Positions 58,454 through 64,000 of a DNA stretch of 64,000 nt are shown here, piece after piece. The position numbers and the translations under genes are program-made. This DNA comes from Aspidiotus rigidus (Eukaryota > Arthropoda > Insecta > Hemiptera > Diaspididae). Location: positions 744,001 through 808,000 of the forward strand of contig JAVHKY010000027.1 of assembly GCA_035079385.1 (NCBI GenBank), read 5' to 3'. The notes beneath the pieces are model-generated. The model had not been told where the DNA came from, searched no databases, and saw only the letters and a program-made list of their open reading frames with translations. Within the stretch, counting starts at the first letter, position 1, and the number at the start of each line of letters is the position of its first letter.

Positions 58454-60025
58454 TTTTTTATTCTTATTCCAAAGAACGTCGCTTCTAGTCGATATTTCTT
58501 GTCAATAAATTGGTAGTATCGGTGAAAATTGGGATTATCAAACCTGACTGCGTGGTTATACGAATGTTCATAGGTTCGAGTATTTCGACGGGAAAACACT
58601 CGAGTAACTTATCGTTTTTTGAATTTTTTCTATATCAATCATCTTGAGTGTTCACATCAGGTTGATGTGAATTGGCTAAGTTCAATGTGGACTTCTGATA
58701 CTTGGCTACCTACTGGCACTTGAAAATGTGTTGAGCTGCGATCATCTGCCTGGTATACGAACGAGAATTTTTAAACTGTTTTACCTTGATCCACATCACT
58801 AGAGCTCAATTTCTTTTTTTTTTTTTTCTCGACGCTGGACCATTCAAATTTGTATTCCATTTTCTAATACTTAATCCGTGAATTATAAAAAATCGTTTTC
58901 TCAAATTGAGAACATCATATCGTGTAGGTAATTGAAATCTAATGGTGACACTAGATTTTGAAGTAGAATGTTGTGAAAATGTAGTACCTATGAAAATTTC
59001 TTCTCAACATATCAGAAGTTCATAAAGATGATTCAATATTTCTCAAATGAAAAATGAATATTTTGCGATTTTATGAAATATTGTCTTTCAATAGTGTTCA
59101 AGAAGAATCCTGACCGGGTAAAAATAAGGAGGGTGTCTTTTGGAAGAGATGCCAAAAATCGGGTGTAAATGTATCCGTGAAGAGAGGGCCGAGGGATACG
59201 TTGGAAAAATGTACCGTACGTCCTGCTGATGTATAGTATGTTAGTTATCATCACGTAAGTATTAGGTATCGAAAGGTAGTAAATAATATCGGCTATGAAT
59301 TGGACTGAAAATAATGAAAAGCTCTGATACCTATAGGAAAGAATAAAATGATCATAGGCGAAGGGGAAAGTCGAGTTTGTCGTGTAGAATTTAAGATGAT
59401 TCTTTTTTTTTTCGATAAAAATTTCATGCTTTTCCTTCCCATTATCAACTCGAAGTGTACCTACCCTAGTATATCTGTTCTTTTATGATACCTACCTCAA
59501 ACTTTGAGTTTTAGTCTTGTACGTATATATTCCCCTTCTTTTTTTCCGTATATACCTACCAAAGGTAAGCATCCGTGCTTACGTGTTTTCTTATTGCGTT
59601 TAGTTATGTCAAAGACAGTTATACTCGCTTGAAGCGATCCGTTAAAGAGACATTATGGTGCCTCGTTTTAGTGATCAAAGATTACAAAAACAAGAAAGAA
59701 AACTTAGGTAACTACAATAATTATTAATTTTGTAATGATTACCTATCCAATCCTTATCACTGGGGATAATGTAAATAGGCTACTTCAACTCAGGAGTTCG
59801 GTTAAAACACCGAATTGAGTGACATTGTTTATCAGAGAAGATATATCTATTAAGTAAAAAACTAGTTACGAGTAGCTTTGCTCAGCATTGTCAGAAAGGA
59901 CAGGATGTCGTTTTTGTGACGAAAATTATTATTATCTTGAGTATTCAGATACACTGCTTAGGGATAAAGTACGCTGCACATTTTCTAGTGCATTTTCCAC
60001 ACGTAGGCTAAATTTCATATTATTC
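58454..60025. promoter_or_regulatory. Shared upstream region of the divergent sulfotransferase pair
   Basis: About 1.6 kb of AT-rich sequence lies between the two start codons. It must hold both promoters, unless there are untranslated first exons. No repeat or open frame of interest is seen, and no TATA box can be assigned. Confidence 0.4.
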
Positions 60026-63000
60026 ATGATGAGTTGGTTTTTTCGAGTAAGAAAAAACTCTTCTAATCCAGTAGTTTTGGTGATGTGTGTCATCGTTTTG
60101 AGCTTGAGTGTCTACTGTTTCATCATCATTATTAATTATCATACCCTCTTCGATGACTCTAGGAAAGTGGAGGAGAATGCGTAAGTACTTGTAATTGAGC
60201 ATGAAAGTGGGAGCAACATGGCTCAAAAATTAATCCGATTTTCAGAAAGGGAGGTAGGTATTATTTAAAAGAGTAAGTAACCCGAAGCAACAATAATGCT
60301 GCAGAAACGTAGGTAGCAGTATTAATAGTTGCGGTCTACTCTTTTAGTTGGGTAGGTACATCCCTTTTGGAATCTGGGATAATGTGGTGTACTGGATGAA
60401 CTAGGAAACAAAAAGGAATTTTTTTATGATACTAACCTTACCATTCTTACACGAATCCGTTCCTTTAAGTTACGGCTATCCATACTAAACAATAAAGAGG
60501 AATACTCCGACGTGGAGTAAAAAAATGCAAACCGCAGAAAAAATGAAAATATGACGAGCGCTTTCGGTTAAACAACCATCTTCGAGCCTGAAATGAAAGC
60601 AACTGACGAACAAAAGAGAAGAACGAGGTATTAACTTGCTGGTCCCCTAACTATTGTAAATTTGAAGGGAAATTTTTCGAGTTCCCTGACGAAGTAGGGA
60701 TCCCCATTGGATCACCACTAGGCTCTCTCATATCCGAAATCTTCATGTCTAAGTTTGAACTTGACCTCTTTTCCTCGAACCAGGTGTTACTTAATCATAT
60801 TCATTATTGGCACAGGTACGTTGATGACGTTCTATGTACCTGGACTGGTCACCCAGATCTCCTTGGTGAGTTTCTGAGGTATCTCAATTCCTGGTACCCT
60901 TCCATCAAATTTACGTTGGAAATAGGGGTATTTTCCATTAACTTTTTGGATTTATCGATCTCTATAATAGACGGTATCCATAAGTTTGGAATTTACAGGA
61001 AAGATACTACGACCGATGTTTTAGTCCACGGTGGTTCGTTCGGTCCTGTTGCTCACAAGATGGCTGCTTTTCATAGCCTAGTTCACAGACTGACTCGTAT
61101 TCCTTTGAGTCAGTCTGCCTTCAAGAAAGAGTTAATCACAATAAAACACCTGGCCAGAGTGAATGGGGTCAATGTCGATGTTGACGTGATGGTTCGGAGG
61201 AAAGTTACGAGGGACCTCCTGGATTCCACCACCTCCCTCCCCCGAGACACGATCCGTGATCGCCGTTTGCGTTGGATCAGTCTCCCTTTCTTGGGGAAGT
61301 TCTCCCAGCAATTGGGTCGGGCCCTTCGCCCGTTTGGCTTCAGACCCGCGTTTTACAACCCTACCACAGTCAAGAGGTTGTTTGTGAGACTGAAGGACCC
61401 CATACCTGTTGATGAGAGGAGTGGTGTGTATAAGTTGGAGTGTGAGGATTGTGGAGGCTTTTATATTGGTGAGACCAGCCGCCAAATGAAAGTTCGAGTA
61501 GCTGAGCACCTGAAGTCTTGGAAGAAGGGACACTTGGGGGAGTCAGCTTTCGCCGATCACTTAATAAACAGTGGCCACAGCTTCCGTGAGGGATCCGAAA
61601 AGCTCCTCCATAAGGAGAATTCCTACCGTAAGCGTATCGCCCTCGAGAATATAGAGATAATTCGTCATCTCAACACTGACGGTATCACTGTTCTTAATTC
61701 GTATATTCCGGAAGATGGCCTGATCGAACTTGTTTATGACTCACACCGTGACTTCTCGTTTGGACGATCTTAATACCTCGTTCTTCTCTTTTGTTCGTCA
61801 GTTGCTTTCATTTCAGGCTCGAAGATGGTTGTTTAACCGAAAGCGCTCGTCGTATTTTCATTTTTTCTGCGGTTTGCATTTCTTTACTCCACGTCGGAGT
61901 ATTCCTCTTTATTGCTTACCATTCTTCATGTAGGCAAGCCACGTTTCTCTCTCCCTCGAAAAGATGTTATCTGTAATATGATACTATTGAAGACAGGAAT
62001 AAATAAAAATCAAAACAAGAGGAGAAGAAAGTAGACGTTTCAAACGTGGAAGAAGACAAAAGAGTTTCATATTAATTATTATAATATTCGAAAATTCGGG
62101 ATTAATAAGGGTGAATTCTGCTATGATGACGTCACAATATGGACGCATCATTTTCTTAATTCTAGCGTTAATATTATCGATTCCCAAGTAACATTCGATC
62201 ATACATTCCCCTGGTACCTACTCGAAAATCCAGTGAGGAGGGTTCTGGCAGAAGGTCGTCCGTCCTACAAGAGATACATTGTGCGGACGCCCTTTTCTCA
62301 GATGCGTCCTCAAGAATAAATAAGGAATAAAAAGTTAATTCTTAGATAGGTATCTTCTGGATTACAAAATTATTTTAAACCTTTTATTCTCATTCTGCTC
62401 ACGGTACCGTGATTCTGCTATTCTTATGCGAAGTGATGTCTGCTGAAAGCTTCTGTACTGCATTTTTATTCTGTTATCAGTTGTTGTGACGTCATGCGGC
62501 CATAATGATGGACAGCCTAGTTTTACATTTACATCTATTATTATTCTTTATAATAGATATTATAAATTTTCTCGAAGCTTCTCTTCTATGTCGGGGGCAG
62601 GGCTGCAAACATACGAGGCCTCCTCATGCCTCTTTTTCTCTTTCTGTATCATTCGATGCACGTATGTTTCTACCAGACAGTTCCACCCTCTCTGTAAGAG
62701 TTCTGACCTTCCAGAGAACCAACTTGATATAGAAAAGGAGGAGAAGGAAGAGAATTATTATTCCTTGGTTATTTGGACAACTGTTGCCGAAAACTTCAGC
62801 AAAAAAAAAACTTACGATAAGAATTTTCCCAATTTCTATTCACGCTAAACTGATCGAGGGGTTGTATTATCGTTGATCAAAATTTATGTCTGTTACAGGT
62901 CCTCTGGTCTCTCGAATATCATCAACTTGAAAGAACAAAAGCCCAATTGGAATGAACGGATGCGAACAAATATATTGTTCCTCAAAACACATAAAACTGG

Positions 63001-63961
63001 CAGTAGCACGCTGCAAAATATTTTATTGCGGTTTGGATTGCGACACACGCTGGACGTGATGTTACCAGACCGAGGTAACTATCTCGCCTACGTGGAGCCA
63101 TTGAACAGCAGAACTCTCAGCTATAGCTCAACACCACTTAGCGGTAAATTCAATATATTCGCTTGCCATTCTAGATACCATCAAAATACTCTGAAATTTA
63201 TGTACGACAACACAATACGCGTCACTCTACTGCGCAATATACCTAGATATTTCGAATCGGTTTACAATTTCTTTGGACTCCGTAGAAAGTACCACTTGAC
63301 TTTTGATCAGCTTCTGCAGAGTCTTCCAAATACTTCAATCGATTTTACACGCCATAGAGTGACCCAAAGAAGTACAAATCAGTTGTGTCACGACCTAGGT
63401 TTATGGAGTGGTAGTAATCCGAACGATACGATTATAAATGACTTCATCAAGTTCATAGATGAAAATTTCGAATTTGTAATGATCACTGAATTTTTCGACG
63501 AGTGTTTGGTTTTGCTGGCCGATATTATGAAGTGGCCTCTGGAATACGTTGCCTACTTACCTTTGATGGCTCGTACGGAGACTAAGAAATCGGCTATCAC
63601 TCGAGTAGATGAAGTCAATCTTCGAAAACTAAATCCTGCCGATACAGCACTGTATGAATTTTTCCTGGCGAAGTTACGTCGACGAATCATTCAGTATGGT
63701 GAGGATCGACTAGCGAAAGATTTACAAACATTGAGGAAGTTGAAAAATGATTTGTACACGAAATGTATCGCAGGAAAGAATAGATCAGGCTTCGGAGGGA
63801 CGGTTTCCTATGATTTGAAGACAAACACGGACTGGGAGTGCACGCATGCCTCTAAAGGAGAGTTGGCTTTTATTGAAGAAATTCGTCGAAAACAAAGGGA
63901 AAGATTCGCCCAGGACAGAAAGCTTATGAACCTAATGTCAACATATGAGTGGAACTTGTGA
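60026..63961 (+). CDS. Galactose-3-O-sulfotransferase-like protein, paralogue 2
   Basis: Two exons: 60026-60180 and 62899-63961, joined in phase 2 (GTAAGT donor, TGTTACAG acceptor), 405 residues. Start chosen as the first ATG in a frame with no upstream ATG; a second ATG follows at once. Membrane anchor at about residues 16-37 (VVLVMCVIVLSLSVYCFIII), then 5'-PAPS motif ILFLKTHKTGSSTLQNIL (about 77-94) and 3'-PAPS-like RVTLLRNIPRYFESVY. Later signatures parallel paralogue 1: CHDLGLW, FEFVMITEFFDECLVLLAD, LNPADTALYEFFLAKLRR, WECTHASKGELAF. The intron is 2.7 kb because a Penelope-like element sits in it (60449-61914); otherwise it would be about 1.25 kb. The GIY-YIG frame in that intron is not part of this gene. 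Confidence 0.9.
60449..61914 (+). mobile_element. Young 5'-truncated Penelope-like element in sulfotransferase intron
   Basis: A perfect 12-bp direct repeat, CTTACCATTCTT, flanks it (60437-60448 and 61915-61926). Inverted arms 60490-60634 and 61770-61914 are 145 bp each, ungapped, with two mismatches by eye. The first 41 bp (60449-60489) lie outside the left arm. The body encodes the RT end and GIY-YIG endonuclease. Both arms hold the hairpin GGTTGTTTAACC followed by GAAAGCGCTC (right arm 61827-61848; mirrored in the left arm). High arm identity and the intact duplication argue for recent insertion. It is in the same orientation as the host gene. Confidence 0.85.
60649..61773 (+). CDS. Penelope-like RT (C-terminal part) plus GIY-YIG endonuclease
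   Basis: The frame is open from about 60625. Coding resemblance begins at YCKFEGKFFEFPDE, then [17 protein letters not shown] (RT palm/motif B), the first ATG at 60745, and the catalytic [12 protein letters not shown] near 60808. After the thumb and linker (KDTTTDVLVHGGSFGP, HRLTRIPLSQSAF) comes GIY-YIG: SGVYKLECEDCGGFYIGETS (61420-61480), RVAEHL, FADHLINSGH and LENIEIIRHL, ending VYDSHRDFSFGRS. Motif A of the RT is lacking, so reverse transcription is not expected; the endonuclease looks complete. Confidence 0.85.
   Translation, partial: NYCKFEGKFFEFPDEVGIPIGSPLGSLISEIFMSKFELDLFSSNQVLLNHIHYWHRYVDDVLCTWTGHPDLLGEFLRYLNSWYPSIKFTLEIGVFSINFLDLSISIIDGIHKFGIYRKDTTTDVLVHGGSFGPVAHKMAAFHSLVHRLTRIPLSQSAFKKELITIKHLARVNGVNVDVDVMVRRKVTRDLLDSTTSLPRDTIRDRRLRWISLPFLGKFSQQLGRALRPFGFRPAFYNPTTVKRLFVRLKDPIPVDERSGVYKLECEDCGGFYIGETSRQMKVRVAEHLKSWKKGHLGESAFADHLINSGHSFREGSEKLLHKENSYRKRIALENIEIIRHLNTDGITVLNSYIPEDGLIELVYDSHRDFSFGRS
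61927..62898. other. Remaining intron of sulfotransferase paralogue 2
   Basis: AT-rich intron with two TGACGTCA octamers (62127-62134 and 62487-62494). A 120-codon open frame at 62486-62848 overlaps another in a second frame and has no protein features, so it is not called. Confidence 0.55.
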
Positions 63962-64000
63962 AAAAGTATACTGTACCTACTTGGTATTTATAGGGTGTTG

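Noticed and set aside
61132..61533. 133-codon minus-strand frame opposite the PLE endonuclease
   Set aside because: Shadow of the PLE coding frame, with no independent features.
62486..62848. Coding exon upstream of sulfotransferase exon 2
   Set aside because: The phase-2 join 60180/62899 already gives a complete anchor plus catalytic domain; this frame has no homology and overlaps another.

Overview
This is an intron-rich, AT-rich eukaryotic window packed with repeats. It comes from an arthropod, most likely an insect. The best evidence is a receptor gene of the Ir93a type (an arthropod ionotropic receptor) with many short exons and canonical GT/AG borders, next to a spliceosomal PRPF3 gene. 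A hemipteran such as a scale insect is possible, but nothing here proves it. No complete rRNA or tRNA gene and no CRISPR array was recognised.

The gene-bearing part is the right half. An ionotropic receptor gene lies on the minus strand from 50153 down to 35003. I rebuilt 19 exons from matching splice phases, and all but two junction areas join cleanly. Its introns have collected a Penelope-like element (PLE), a non-LTR retrotransposon remnant, a perfect 122-bp palindrome, a hammerhead-ribozyme-like motif and a large fold-back element. PRPF3 follows on the plus strand in nine exons (53204-56727). It converges on a galactose-3-O-sulfotransferase-like gene on the minus strand (58453-57117). A divergent paralogue of that gene runs on the plus strand (60026-63961). 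The two paralogues share one intron at the same place and phase, and the plus-strand intron holds a fresh-looking PLE.

The left 35 kb holds no confident intact host gene. It is a mosaic: a truncated PLE with GIY-YIG endonuclease and a target-site duplication (4863-5940); two tandem broken copies of an AAA-ATPase-like gene (15.9-19.1 kb), one carrying a small internal inversion; 42-bp and about 58-bp tandem arrays; a long AG microsatellite; and many copies of a composite repeat ending in the palindrome ACAGGGAACCTGT. Between these lie stretches of ordinary-looking unique sequence.

The items most worth following up are the PLE-associated hammerhead-like motifs (GAAA, then a short palindrome, then TC), the symmetrical inverted arms of the PLE in the sulfotransferase intron, the micro-inverted AAA-ATPase-like pseudogene, the flanked perfect palindrome at 37593-37714, and the excess of TGACGTCA octamers carried by repeats.
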